From positions 248,001-312,000 of the forward strand of contig NKYR01000021.1 in the NCBI GenBank assembly GCA_003184365.1: DNA of 64,000 bases, given 5' to 3'. This stretch comes from Evernia prunastri. Taxonomy: Eukaryota > Ascomycota > Lecanoromycetes > Lecanorales > Parmeliaceae. The number at the start of each line of letters is the position of its first letter. The first letter of the stretch is position 1. Of the stretch, positions 1-11,310 are shown one piece after another. The translations under genes were made by a program, and so were the position numbers. The notes beneath the pieces are model-generated. The model did not search any database. It saw only the letters and a program-made list of their open reading frames with translations, and was not told where the DNA came from.

Positions 1-1
1 G

Positions 2-70
2 GAAGACATTGCATTAACCCTCAAAGACCTCTGGCATCATGTTGAGCAAAGCCATGGTACTCGTTCTTAG
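2..70 (+). CDS. Possible 3' end of a gene entering from the left edge
   Basis: An open frame runs from base 2 to a TAG at 68-70 (22 codons) and has a protein-like composition (EDIALTLKDLW at its start). It could be the last codons of a plus-strand gene lying outside the window. It is too short to assign to a family, and a chance open frame is equally possible. The following bases to 411 show nothing further and probably hold the 3' flank of this gene and of the phosphatase ending at 412. Confidence 0.2.
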   Translation, partial: EDIALTLKDLWHHVEQSHGTRS

Positions 71-411
71 TAGCCTATCAGGGAGTTTGCAAAGCTTTTC
101 ACACCGGAGATTGTGTGAACGACCGATACCTTCTTCTCCTACAGAATGAAAACATCCTCCAGTAATCTGGTTGTTGATGTGTAATGCTCCGCTGCCCAGA
201 CAAGAACGTCAACAACAACATCAAGTGGAGTTCAGACCTGACGAGATAGGACCAGAGGATGTTCTAGAAATACAAAACCGCAATCAATAATCCTGGCGTG
301 AGACTTATCGATTCGTCGTGCTTTAGCCATCATGGATGGGCGTCGAACGAGATTCCACTGAGGCTTAACACGCGATATGAATTATGAATGTTGTGACCGG
401 CAATCGAGTCC

Positions 412-2279
412 TTAGTATCCGGCGGGCTCCACCTGCGTGGGAAAAGCAGGCCGATCCAAATTCGAAACGCACGCTTTCTTCCAATCATCCGGAGTGAATC
501 TGCCCACGATCTCTCTGAACGCCGCCTATGCTAGCTGTAAGTCTTCTGAAAAGGGAACAAGCGGGTCTCCAAGAAGCACCGATCAATGCAATCACGACTC
601 ACAAGGGTGCAAAAGCTCTCATCCCCTTCGAGGCTGCGCCCCGGCGGGCGGCAGCCGGGGACTATGACGGGAGAATCGTTGTATCGGATCCGGACGTATT
701 GCTGGGCTCCTTCCTCGGTATGAGGCTCCGACTCATGTGCTCGCGCGGTCTCCGCTGCTTGTCCAATGTCCTGGAAAAGCTCAATGGCGAGGGAAGAGGT
801 GTAAGAGGGCCAGCTATGGTTCCCCCCCTCCAGGGCACCGAGCGAAGCCAAGGTGGCGGCTAGTGTGGAATCATGGCATCCGAAGAGCGCGATTTTCGGA
901 CTTATATCACTAATGGGTAGGCCGTCTGCCTTGTCGACGGCTTCTCCTTGTTGTTGTTGTGAGTATACCCGGACCTCATTGCCTTTCGGGTAATTGTGGA
1001 CCATGCGCTCTACGACCTCCCCCAGCAGTGCACCGATCCCGACAATCCGATATTCATTACTTTCTATGAAGCCGGTGTACTCCTCTTCCGTGACGATACG
1101 GTCGATGATACTGCGGGCTTTGACGTCGTAGAAATCCGGGGGCAGACGTGTCGGAGGGCCAGGAGTGGCGAGGGTGGAGTTGATGGTATCCCATATACCA
1201 TGTAATTTTGGTGTCGAGTCTACGGCTACGCGCTGTTGGGATGGCATCCATTTTTGCATGAACAGGTTGAGATAGTCCATTTCAGAGGATTGATTCCCTG
1301 GGACACTCTGGCGTTAGTGTGAAACAGCTTTGTGCTGGTTCGCGCCACTTACATCGATCGGCAGTTCTTTTCGAGAACGCTTTTGCCAACTGCACAAACC
1401 GTTCGCAGTAGTCCTCGTTCGGCATCAGGGTCTCGTCCATCAGCCTGCGCGTCACAATGGTCGGTCTTGGAAAAGCTTGATCCGTCTTGCCGGGGGGATA
1501 TAGCCCGCTAAAGACCTGCTGCAAAGAGTCCAGTGTCCGTGGCCATGGGGATGAGCGAAGATATACCATGCTTGCGTCGCTGATCTTCTCCGGGAGAAAG
1601 CGCAATTGGTGTACGTACAAATGACGGAGGCGACGCCCGAGGTTGAGCGTTGTCTCCCGGCCACGGTCTGTGATTTCTGCCATGTTACTGCGGGCCTGAA
1701 TTAGTCGGGACGGATTGCACTGCTATGCTCGGGATCCCCACCACGATGATGCTGCTACCTGGGAGGAGGAAGATTTCGCGTCTGGTGTCTCGAGGCGTCG
1801 CTGCCATTCGAAGCTGGACCAGCTAGACAAGTCCGGATCGGCCATCACGACGCTGACCATCTGCTTCGCGGCACTGCAATATGGCCAGACTTGCTATACG
1901 TCAACATCTCGATCACGGCAATTGTCCGACCACTCACGCAAACTCACTCGCTGGAAGACCCGTCTTTGCAAGAGCGTTAGAGCTTATGGATTGTCGGGTT
2001 TTGGGTGAGGTTGCTCACGTTCTGGAATCTAGCATGTTCCGGTGTCCTTTCGCCTTGCATGGTGTGAGTCTGCAGGCCACAGTGCGTATCGGGAAGTGGA
2101 CACAATTACCGTGCCGAAAGAACTTTACTTCATCGCATCAGTTACCCACCAATTGTTCTTCTCAATGGCGAAGCGAGCAGAGGACGAACCAGTTGTACAA
2201 GCTGCAATTGCAGTCCTGGCGGATAAAGCTTTACTATCTCTTCAGAAGTGTATGGAGGACGTGGCTGCAAGGTCGTCAT
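412..2279 (-). CDS. Histidine acid phosphatase (branch 2 histidine phosphatase)
   Basis: Phosphomonoesterase of the histidine acid phosphatase clan (lysosomal acid phosphatase/PXYLP1-like), which works through a phospho-histidine intermediate. My model has eight exons: 2279-2186, 2127-2110, 2053-2019, 1963-1948, 1889-1759, 1695-1353, 1297-603 and 525-412, giving 481 residues. All junctions are GT-AG and phases agree. The catalytic RHGERTP motif (residues 36-42) is split by an intron inside the Gly codon. The distal HD proton-donor motif (GCHDSTLA, His354-Asp355) is present, as are family landmarks such as WPYCSAAK, EITDRGRETT and the C-terminal GDESFCTL. The start follows from the conserved PPYTSEEI..LYPPGLQLQLVQ lead-in. 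I see no clear signal peptide, so an intracellular enzyme is likely. Exons of 16, 18 and 35 nt make this gene easy to mis-annotate. The first donor (GTCCTC) is weak and is the least certain junction. Confidence 0.9.
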
Positions 2280-2757
2280 GACTGCTGCCCTGCCCCTCTA
2301 GCAAAAAGGTATTGAAAGAAACCCGATCAGCGTGAAGGTCGGTAGCAGGTACGAGCCAAGTAGAGCACTAGAATATCTGGTGTGAAGTGATGTTGGGAAG
2401 AACACTGAGACGGATGTTTTAACCTTGAGCGTCTTAGGCTCCTGCAAGCCCCTTAAGTCTACCTACCTTACGCTACTGCACCTGTATCCAAGCGGCGAAG
2501 CAGGCGCCAAACTCTCCTTCATTAGAGATCGAGCCGTTTTTTTGGAGCCCTGGTGCAGTCATCACCTTGGCCGTTGCTCAACTATTTACTGACATGAATA
2601 CACTTTGCAAAAGCTTGACATGAATTCTGATCTCTCAACGCTTGATGCCCAAGGTGTAGATGATGCACGAGGGATCCCCATTTCCCCTATAAGAACCAAC
2701 TCAATTGCTTTCTTGTGTCCTGAACCGCTCCACCATGCAACCCGGCTTGTATTTCAG
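2280..2757. other. Intergenic, 5' flank of the phosphatase
   Basis: These 478 bases lie between the phosphatase start and the 3' end of the next minus-strand gene. They should hold the phosphatase promoter and the transporter 3' UTR. I see no open frame with family features and no recognisable regulatory motif. Confidence 0.5.
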
Positions 2758-4588
2758 CTACGCCACCATTCCCCGTTCTCTTTCCTTCTTCGTCCTGTTC
2801 CCCGTATATAAGAAGACCGGCACCCCACCAATGCCACAGATGACCGCCAAAGTCCCAGACATGATCTGCCAATTCGTCTCTTCGAAAAAAACGCCTGACC
2901 AACCCGGGCCCACCACGGTGGCCAGCCCTAATGCTGCATCGAAGAGCGAGTAAGCTTGCGCGAATGCTCCTCTTGAGCCAAATGCGTCTGGGTGCTGCGA
3001 AGCGAGCGTTTCGACTTCGTCAAACATATCTGCTGCTAAAGGGGCAAGGATGAAGTTGAGTCCGACGCCTGTATTCCGCGTCAGCTGCCCAGTACCGAGT
3101 GCTCGATTAGCGTTCGAGAGACATACCGATGGCCACGAGTAGAATGATGAGGGCGGCTTGGTCGCCAGCAGTATCGTCGGTGACAAGTCCCATCAAAGCT
3201 AAAGAGGGAGTTGTCAACGCGAAGCCAAAGAGTGACACAGCACGCGTCCCATAGCGGTCCGATAGTGCGCCGATGACGGTACCTAGTGTGGAAGGTATCG
3301 TGATGGCGAGGAAGATCAGTCCCGCGCCAGTGGATGTGTACAGGAATGTCCGCTTCACGAACAGGGGAAGGACTGCGTCGAAGGACGAAATGAGGGTTGT
3401 ATGCGTAAAGCAGCCATACACTGCAGCTCGTATGCGAGGAGAATTCAGTAGGATCGTCATCGCTGGGAAATGTCGGTGGAACCAGGATTTGCGTGAGTTG
3501 TGCGTGGGTTTGAGGACTGGAGAGGCCTTGTTTGTCTCGTAGTTTTCTTGCTCTCGTGGTATACTTTCGGAAGCACTCAAACCACTGCCGGTGTCTGAAG
3601 CAGACTCGTCTGGAAGTAGTGGATCCGTCTCTCCCTCTGTCCGGCCAGGGCTGGAGTCGTTCGCCTCCTTCACGATCCATTTCCTTGCCGTCTTTGTCTC
3701 CACGATGAGCAACCGTAGGACGAAATCGAAGGCAACGACGACCAAGCAGACAATCCATACAGCGTAGTAGCCGGCACGGTCATAGATGGTACCAGCAAGG
3801 AAGGGAGCAATGAGCGCACCTAGATTCATACCGCTCAGGACGAATCCCATCCTGTGTCGACATTAATATAGAGCCACTGCCTTGGGCACGGGGCACTGTA
3901 CCAAGAGCCAACTTCATTAGCCGGCACAGTATCAGCAATAAGAGCCAGGCCGGCTGTGTAGATGATGCTGGCCGAGAAGCCTTGGAATGCTCGAGCGACG
4001 ACCAGCAACCATGGCGTTCGTGCAAAGCAGAATACCAGCGTGGCGGTAAAAGCCAACGCAAGGCCAACCAGAAGGGGCACCTGGCGTGAAGAGCTGCGAT
4101 CGGCGAACCATCCAGCGATTGCTACGGGAAATCTCAGCATTGCCTTTCTGTCGGTGCGTGGACGGCAGACTCACGAGCACCAAGGGCCATTGTGATGCCA
4201 AAGGTGATCAGTAGAAGCGAGACCCAAAATTGGACTGTACACATGCGAGTCAGTGGCCTGTTTGAGCTACGCGTCTTTGACATTACCATGGTTCTCTGAG
4301 ATCCCCGATCTATCCACCAGAGAGAATGGAAGGACAGGAACCACCTGGACAAGTCAGCCGGTGGGGATAACATCGCCAAGTCAACCTACAGTGGAGTATA
4401 GGAAGCCATCCTATGGTTCTGTCGTCAGTCACGGGGTCGAATAATCAAGGTACTTTGTGAAAGCTTACGGTGAATGCGGCCACAAACGCAGTGAACCCAA
4501 TGAGCCATTTCGAGGACCTGAATTCAAGAAATGCAGGACGCTTGTCCCGTGATTTTGGCGGCAAGGTGATACTCTCGAAACCGAACAT
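2758..4588 (-). CDS. MFS drug:H+ antiporter-like transporter (VMAT-like)
   Basis: Twelve-helix major facilitator of the DHA1/vesicular amine transporter-like type. Seven exons: 4588-4469, 4410-4390, 4344-4287, 4234-4175, 4121-3902, 3851-3127 and 3068-2758, giving 504 residues with all phases matching. The diagnostic loop 2-3 motif is seen as GAPIAGWFADRSSSRQ, assembled across the intron at 4122-4174. The N half contains ADTVPANEVGSWMGF, and a long hydrophilic loop rich in Ser/Glu separates the two six-helix halves. Exon 2 is only 21 nt. Fungal members export toxic compounds or metabolites at the plasma membrane or vacuole; the substrate cannot be read from sequence. The 3' end assumes no further intron after 2758. 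Confidence 0.88.
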
Positions 4589-5653
4589 TTTCAGGCTACA
4601 GGTTCATGAGAGTTCGATTTAGACTGCTCATTACCAGTCCGAATGGAAGCTTCTGGGTGACCATAAGATGACAGCTACCACGATGGCAGCATGGTCAACA
4701 TGACGCTTCTTGGCAAAACCTGTTTGCTCCAAGAAATTCTAGACCATCGGGCACGGACACGCCTGATCGGGTTAACAGAGTTTCCATACGCCTATCATTC
4801 GTCAGCATGAGAATGGTGTGGCCACATTAGGCAAGGTGGGTCGAGGCGTTTCTGTAGTCAGGTAAATAGGTGGTCCACCGTTTCCGGTAGGATCGATCAT
4901 GATTCATGCTCCAGTCACACCAGGGTGGGGGCTCAAGAGGGGTCATGGAGGGAGATACATGTCAGCTCGATGACACAGATGACTGGATCTCTTATGTCTT
5001 CTGTGGAGCAGTGAGTCATTTTGGTAGCATCCATGAAGCGAGCGTTAGACACTAATCAGCGTGACGGAGCCAAGGGTGCGATGGCAAATACTAGGGGTCT
5101 CTTAACATATTTAATTGGGTAGCCAATGCCGAACAAGACCTAAAAGAGGGCCAGTGAGACCAGCTGATCGCCTCAAAAATCTTCGGTCGAGTAACTATTG
5201 TGTCTGGAGGGTCACAGTGACCTTGAGTGCGTTTTTGAGGCGATTTCATAGATGTGCTATCTTGTGGACTTGCAGGGCTGCCTTGTCAAACCATGTATAT
5301 GATTTGATAGCAATCCTTAGCCGCATGGTACTCGGAGCGACTTGAGGTAGTAACAAGAGGTCAGGCCAAGGTCCCATTAGCAAAAGCAGGGTGATCTTTG
5401 GAAATGCGGCATCTTTGTCATCACTGGACATTGAGAGAACAAAGCTGTTACCTGCAGAAAACTATTCAAATGCTGAACAGTCATACGACGTTCTTAATGG
5501 AAATCGCGCACTACTTTTGTTATGCCACATGCAATTAATGCAATACCTAGCTTCAGGCGGAGAAGGGTGCCGAGGCATCCATCTTGGCGTATTTCTCGTC
5601 TGCATCAAGCGCAGTCCATCATAAGTAGACCTTTGTTCTTGCACGAGTCGATA
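4589..5653. other. Intergenic region, no gene seen
   Basis: About 1.07 kb between the MFS start and the 3' end of the CENP-B-type gene. Short open frames occur on both strands, but none has family motifs, splice support or coherent composition. Sequence next to 4588 should contain the transporter promoter. Confidence 0.4.
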
Positions 5654-6726
5654 TCACATTGGGAAGTCCAAGGGACGTCTGATGGGCTCCGCAGAAGGAT
5701 GTTCTTTTGGAGCCAAGTGACTTAAACGATCCTCTAGATGCGACAGACAGAGCAGATCGGACGTGGTAGGCTCTGCCAAATCTACCAGAACTGTCCTCAG
5801 CAAGTCAAAAGCATCCCAGATGTACCATTTTGTTTGCTCGGACGCAGAGACATCTGTAGACGTCTTCTGAGATCCTAAAGTTGAGGACTGCGCCGATGCT
5901 TCTTTTGAACCTCTAAAGGTGGAAGCCACAGGCTGACGCAGGGCATAACCCTCCTGCCTCGGAGCAAGACTCAATGAAAAGGGATCTCCTGCAGGTTTAG
6001 GTTGGCTTCCAATTGTATCACGGTTGGATTGGAGCGATTTGTTTCTCTCATGTCTGTGTAAAACTGTTACCGTGGATTCGGAGCGTGGATAGTATTGACC
6101 TGTGACCTGGATGTCAGTGCATGTACCGTCGGGTTCAGAGGCTGCACACCAATCAACATATCTGACACAACTGATACTGACTGACACATACCTGGGGCAA
6201 GGTTTCCAATCAAAGATGCGTTTTGCCATTCAGATGTCTCTGGCTTAGGAAGACAAGCATCGCCATCATTGTCCTGCAACCACGCAGAAGCCCCAAGAAT
6301 AGCCGCCTTCTTGCGTACCATGGCCCGCGTAGGGGGGTCTCCTTTCAAGACCTTTTCTTCGAACCAAGTACGCAGTGCGCTCTGAACATCTACCTGGGGC
6401 AATGTCCTCTCAAGAGCGGCTTCATCAAGCAAGGAAAACTGATATTGATCTTGATGCACGATTTTGGAGACAGTACTGCTCAGAGATTAACAAGAAATGT
6501 TGCATTTCTGCAGTGTTCGTATGTGTTCACTGACCTTCTCTCAATGGTGAAGAAGGCTGTTCTCAAGGCTGTTAGCATGAACCTTTGGTGGCCAGTTGGT
6601 TCTAACTGGCAGTTCTACTAGTATGCCCTTACCAGCAATGTCTGTATGTGTTACCAGCGGATTATCCTTATGAAATCTCCATATCCGAGCTTTATCGGAC
6701 TCAGTCAACTTGTTTTTTGAGTTCAT
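5654..6726 (-). CDS. CENP-B/Tc5-type helix-turn-helix protein lacking a DDE domain
   Basis: DNA-binding protein with the two N-terminal helix-turn-helix modules of CENP-B and pogo/Tc5 transposases. Four exons: 6726-6633, 6556-6535, 6478-6192 and 6099-5654, giving 282 residues. Joining exons 1-3 rebuilds the first HTH (KLTESDKARIWRFHKDNP through TDIAAFFTIERSSTVSKI, about residues 6-45). The second HTH (VDVQSALRTWFEEKV..PPTRAMVRKKA) lies at about residues 60-95. Full-length pogo/Tc5 transposases continue into a DDE endonuclease of 200 or more residues. Here the C-terminal ~180 residues are Ser/Thr/Lys-rich with one Trp/Leu-rich helix near the end, and no DDE motifs are seen. No terminal repeats flank the gene, and the introns give a clean frame, which favours a domesticated host protein over a dead transposon. 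A transposon remnant with a lost 3' half remains possible. Confidence 0.75.
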
Positions 6727-7304
6727 GTTGTAGAATACGCTTAGACAGGCGGCGTTTTGCCAGACACCGTAGTAGAATCGAAAGGCTGCTCGAGGAGACA
6801 GCGAGTCCGGCTAGCCATTCACCAGTTGAATACAATTGGCTGAGCGTGAATTTCATTCGTTACCATGGTATGGTATGGTTTGGTTTGGTATCAGTTTGGG
6901 TTGTATTAGTTAGTATACTCTGTGCGGCCGACAAGTCTATCTTCTTGGCACGGCGGAACCCAACCCTCAACGAAGGATTTAATTGGTGGGTTTTCCCGCC
7001 CCGGACTGCCAAGAAGATAGACTCACATCGCAGCGCCTTGGCGCCCTTGTCAAGTACATAGGATTCGTAATACTATTTGAAGAATACTTACTTGTACACT
7101 AAACCTGATCAACGTATGACTACAGCCTACCTACATAGCTTGTGAGATTATCGATTGATCACGGCTTCACATTGTGTTGCTTCTTCATCCTAGATTTTCT
7201 GGCGTTTGGGCATGCATTAGAGCATGCAGCACTTGTCATTTTTGCTGCCACGTCAGCTTGCAGAGTGAGCTCTAGCCTTTCCCATACATAGCATCGAGTG
7301 TGTT

Positions 7305-7345
7305 GGGGGGGGTGGGGAGGGGGAAAGGGAAGGGGGGGAGAGAGT
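7305..7345. repeat. G-run tract, possible G-quadruplex
   Basis: The plus strand carries at least four runs of three to nine guanines separated by one to three bases, within a purine-only stretch. This meets the usual sequence rule for an intramolecular G-quadruplex. No gene start lies immediately beside it. Confidence 0.5.
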
Positions 7346-7737
7346 GGGTGCAGTCCGAGCTTGGCCGATCTGTAGGTATATCACTTTAATTAATTTTGTC
7401 ACAATTACCTCGGCTCAAGTACCGCTCGGCGCTCGACCGAAGGACGTCTTATTATAAAACGCTCAGGTATTACTTCAAAGTACTTATAGGTACTACTTTA
7501 CCGAGTATTCGCTCATGCAATATATACGCGCATATCGTCGAATCCGATCATTCGTGGCAGTTTGGCCCCATCGACGCCGAATGTCACCCAAAGTAGAGTG
7601 CATGCCTTTTAATCGGTCCGTCAGCTAGGTACCTTAGCGAGTGAGTGGCGGACTGAGTCGCGCACTGATCTTGGTCGTGTGGCGGCACCCTAGGCAAATG
7701 AGGAAGGAGAAGACCGTCGCCCGAGCATAGCTAAGGT

Positions 7738-8090
7738 AAGATCATCTCGTCTATCAAGATGTTATATGTACTATCATTCAAAGGTCAAACGGAAGTTTTA
7801 AACTTGCGGGTACAAACAGACAGACAGACAGACAGTACTACGGTACTACCAAGTATTATCCTCTGTACCTACGTACCTACTAACCTACTACCTACGTAGT
7901 ATTATNNNNNNNNNNNNNAAGATCATCTCGTCTATCAAGATGTTATATGTACTATCATTCAAAGGTCAAACGGAAGTTTTAAACTTGCGGGTACAAACAG
8001 ACAGACAGACAGACAGACAGTACTACGGTACTACCAAGTATTATCCTCTGTACCTACGTACCTACTAACCTACTACCTACGTAGTATTAT
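7738..8090. repeat. Near-identical direct repeat flanking a 13-N assembly gap
   Basis: Bases 7738-7905 and 7919-8090 are the same sequence, differing only in the number of CAGA units in an internal microsatellite (the second copy is four bases longer). Undetermined bases 7906-7918 lie exactly between them. Two contig ends that overlap but were not merged would produce this pattern. A true tandem duplication is less likely because the gap falls precisely at the repeat border. Confidence 0.85.
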
Positions 8091-8177
8091 TAGAGTTTGC
8101 TAGTACCTTACTCTACCTTAGCTGAAAAGCCCTTGAACAGAGTTTTTGAAGTTAGGAATGGACTCATCATCACTACT

Positions 8178-9310
8178 CTACACGTAAAACTCAACCCCCC
8201 AACTCGGGCCCATATCTACAGTGCGGCCATCAACGCCTCGATCCATGCCATTGAGCTCATGCATGTCCTCATCTGGCAGCCTTCGCACCTTCAGGTTCGC
8301 TTCAATGCGTTCTGCGCCCCCTTCAATTAGCTATTCGCCTTTCCGGTCCAACGCCCACGCTATGAATCACTCACCGAGCGTCTGACTTTTCCCCAGCGGA
8401 ACCGTGCCCCTTTGCACCGCCCAGCTTTGCAGCAGTTGCCCAACTCCCATCTCGTTCTTCTGGGCCAGCCGTACAATGATGGGATCCTCAACCAGACGAG
8501 TGCCGCCTCTCTGCTGCCCGGCAAAAGGGCAGAAGACCGTCTTCAGAATGTCTTGACTCTGCATGAAGTTGAGAAGCTCCGTGTTGGGGAACCACGGGTG
8601 CGCTTCTACCTGATTGCAGGACACCGGCACTGTACCACCCGCGGAGAGTATCTCTTGCAACTGAACAATGCTGAAGTTTGACACACCAACCGCACGCACC
8701 TTCCCCGTCGCCACGATGGCTTGCATGGCTTGCCAAGTCGGGATGAAGCTTCCTGTTCGACCATTCATTGCAGCGATAGATTCGCTTGTGTGCGTCCAGT
8801 CCACCATGGCTTTCCCGGCGGCGCTTGTGGCGATTGCTTTCTCCGCGTCGGTGGCATCGGGGAAAGCCTTGGCCGTGGAAATATTTGACCTCGCTTCAAG
8901 AACGACAGGCCAGTGGGCCAAGAAAAGGTCGAGGTAATCGATTCCTATATTTCGCAAGCATAGGTCCAGGCATACTTCGACATTCTCCGGCGCCCCAAAG
9001 TGCGGCCAGAACTTAGAAGTGATGAATAGCTCGCTCCGCGGAACTTTTGAGTCACGGATCGCTATGCCGACTTCCTTATCCACCTAGTATGTAGTTAGCC
9101 ATATGCTGAGTGAGACCTTCTGGCATTCAAGTAGATAGTTACTCCATAGTTCCATGCACAGTCGATATGCCTGTACCCCGCTCTGAGAGCTCTGAGCGTA
9201 GCATCGTAACACCAGCCGGTGTCGCCAAAATCCCAAGTCCCAAAACCAACAGTTGGAACGTGAATATCTCCCTCGGCAAACTTCATTCTCGTAGTCTTTG
9301 GCAGTGACAT
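8178..9310 (-). CDS. Aldo/keto reductase
   Basis: NADPH-dependent carbonyl reductase of the aldo/keto reductase superfamily (xylose reductase/aldehyde reductase-like), cytosolic. Three exons: 9310-9143, 9083-8375 and 8311-8178, giving 336 residues. All four catalytic residues are in register: Asp50, Tyr55 (in WNYG), Lys80 (in TSKFWP) and His113 (in LAHWP). The NADPH-binding end is present as VPLGKSQTLERIEANLK, assembled across the last intron. The start at 9310 is chosen because the conserved lead-in VPTVGFGTWDFG begins about 18 residues later. Upstream codons in the same frame are not conserved-looking. The substrate is not predictable. The 3' end lies only 88 bases from the repeat described at 7738-8090. 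Confidence 0.9.
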
Positions 9311-9645
9311 GTTCCGTGATTTGCGGTTACCTACGACTTTCTCAGGCTGGGGAGTGCGAAATCGGTGCATTCGTAGAGAGGGTAGTTGCAGCTTCAAAAG
9401 GAAAAGCGACGGAGGAAGGCCAGAAATAGGGACCGAAAATACTTGTGCGTTCGCATGATATCAATTGGAGCACTGGGAATGTCGGCTACCCCTTCTTCCC
9501 CTGCTTTATTGTTGATCATCTAGATCTCCCTTAGACCGAGACGTCTTACATTATTGGTAGACACCCAAACTTTCCAAATGAGTCAAAGCCCCGCCTACTC
9601 TGCGCGAAATGTATAATACGTGTATGCTGTATCAAATTGCATGAT

Positions 9646-11310
9646 CTAAGTGATTTTGACGTTCTTGAGCACATCCCAATCAATCTTCGGGCCTTCAAAT
9701 CTACGACCCACTGTGAACCAAAAACCACAGATCGCCAAGGACAAGGCAACGAGAACTACAGGGGTGTAGTTGATGTTGTGATGCGTGACTGGTAGCTCTG
9801 GCGGAAAGCAAATGAGCACCCCCACCACGGTCACCAAAATTGGTGACAGGAAATTGCAGATATATCCCATCCTCCCTAGATCAAAAGGGTGCTCGGGCAA
9901 AACATTCTTGCGACCTCGTACAGCGATGAGGCCCTGCGGGATAGCGTAAGTGATGTTGAGATACAACACCGCTGACGTTACAATCGAATTGAATGCCGTG
10001 GTACTGATCAGATATAGAAGGCCGTAGATTGAGCAAAACACCAACGCAAGTATGGTGGTTCTGACTGGGAACTTGTGGCGTTCGCTGACGTGCGAGAAGA
10101 ACGATGAGTAAGGCAGACCACCGTCCCTGGCAAAGGCCCAAGCCAGACGACCGCAAGCCACCCATTGACCTATCAGTGCCGAGAGCAAGACAACAGTTAC
10201 CCAACACATGATGAGCGTTGTTATGGTCTTGCTATCGGTGATCTGGCGAAACAATTCAGCGTATGGTAGCGTGGAGTTTAGTACCGCGTTGATATCAGCC
10301 ATGGATAGCATCATTACAAGTAGGAGAGGAAACGCTGTCATAAAACCAATGGTCATGGTAAGGTTCATCGCCTGTGGCAGCCTCCGTTCCGGGTCCCTCA
10401 TTTCTTCCGCGATATGGATTACCGCGTCTGTGCCGCTAAAAGCGTACATTGAATTTGTAACCCCAAGGAGCCATGCTGGCCCTATGCCCCATCCACTGCT
10501 ACCAGGCCCAGGAGCGGTGATATAAGACAGTGGCTGAGATTGTTTTCTTAGGGCCAACACAAGAACGAAGATGATGATCAGACCAGTGACGGAGAAAGCA
10601 AGACTTATTTGGACAATCCGCGGTATCAAACGAGGGCCTAGAAACAACGGCGACACGCTGAGGAAGGTGACAGCGAGGTATATCAAGTACGATTCCCACT
10701 GCGTGGCTTGGAAGGACTCGTCCCAAAACGCTATGAGTCCTGATACAGAAGCCACGACCACGGATACACCGGAGCAAAGAGCCACCGACCATCCCAATAT
10801 GTTCATCCAGCCAACAACGAACGCCGCAAATCTCCGACTTCCCCTTGGCGCCAAGATGAAGACAAAGTGGTATTGCCCTCCAGAAGAAGGAAAGCAGGAT
10901 GATATTTCTGAAAGGCCTAAGGTGATAATCCACTGGATGATTGCAGCGACTAAAAGGCCGAACACTACACTGTTAGGACCAGCGTACGCCAGATTTTGAC
11001 CAAAGCAGCTCAGATAGCCAACCCAGGAATTTGTGATGCTGAATCCAAGGCCCAGCGCTGCAAACGGTGAGAAGGACCTTTGCATAGCAGCTTTGTGTCC
11101 TTGAGCAAGCAGGATTGCGTTGCTTTTCAAGTCTTGTGGTATCTCAGCCAATTCAGCCATTCCAGTCGGTAGAACGTCAATGTCATCGTTCTCGGTACTG
11201 TTGCTCGAATTGGGGTTCATAGTAGTCGACGAGGCAAGGCTTGCGGCCGACAAAGAGCGGGCATCTTTGCTTAATAGCGGTGCGTACGATTGAGGATCCC
11301 CGTCCGCCAT
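9646..11310 (-). CDS. APC-family permease (amino acid/choline/GABA type)
   Basis: Plasma-membrane permease of the amino acid-polyamine-organocation superfamily, in the fungal Hnm1/Uga4/Bat1-like subfamily. It is a single exon of 554 residues with about twelve hydrophobic segments. It shows the subfamily signatures GLGFSITNSWVGY in helix 1, SSGGQYHFVFILAP at helix 3 and the conserved FSGTDAVIHIAEEMRDPERR loop. The start at 11310 (MADGDPQSYAPLL) is preferred; upstream in-frame codons read as a hydrophobic stretch that does not match family N-termini. Substrates of relatives include choline, GABA and other amino acids, and nothing here decides between them. Confidence 0.88.
   Translation of the reverse strand: MADGDPQSYAPLLSKDARSLSAASLASSTTMNPNSSNSTENDDIDVLPTGMAELAEIPQDLKSNAILLAQGHKAAMQRSFSPFAALGLGFSITNSWVGYLSCFGQNLAYAGPNSVVFGLLVAAIIQWIITLGLSEISSCFPSSGGQYHFVFILAPRGSRRFAAFVVGWMNILGWSVALCSGVSVVVASVSGLIAFWDESFQATQWESYLIYLAVTFLSVSPLFLGPRLIPRIVQISLAFSVTGLIIIFVLVLALRKQSQPLSYITAPGPGSSGWGIGPAWLLGVTNSMYAFSGTDAVIHIAEEMRDPERRLPQAMNLTMTIGFMTAFPLLLVMMLSMADINAVLNSTLPYAELFRQITDSKTITTLIMCWVTVVLLSALIGQWVACGRLAWAFARDGGLPYSSFFSHVSERHKFPVRTTILALVFCSIYGLLYLISTTAFNSIVTSAVLYLNITYAIPQGLIAVRGRKNVLPEHPFDLGRMGYICNFLSPILVTVVGVLICFPPELPVTHHNINYTPVVLVALSLAICGFWFTVGRRFEGPKIDWDVLKNVKIT

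Larger units (their letters stand above)
6727..8177. other. Gene-free region with repeats and a scaffold gap
   Basis: About 1.45 kb with no convincing coding sequence. It contains a homopurine G-rich tract (about 7305-7345), TA/CTAC-rich simple sequence and a ~170-base direct repeat flanking 13 undetermined bases, described separately. It should also hold the promoter of the CENP-B-type gene. Confidence 0.5.

Noticed and set aside
1881..2315. Plus-strand frames of 144 and 79 codons that look partly helical
   Set aside because: They overlap minus-strand exons that rebuild the catalytic RHGERTP region of the phosphatase with correct phases; the plus frames have no motif.
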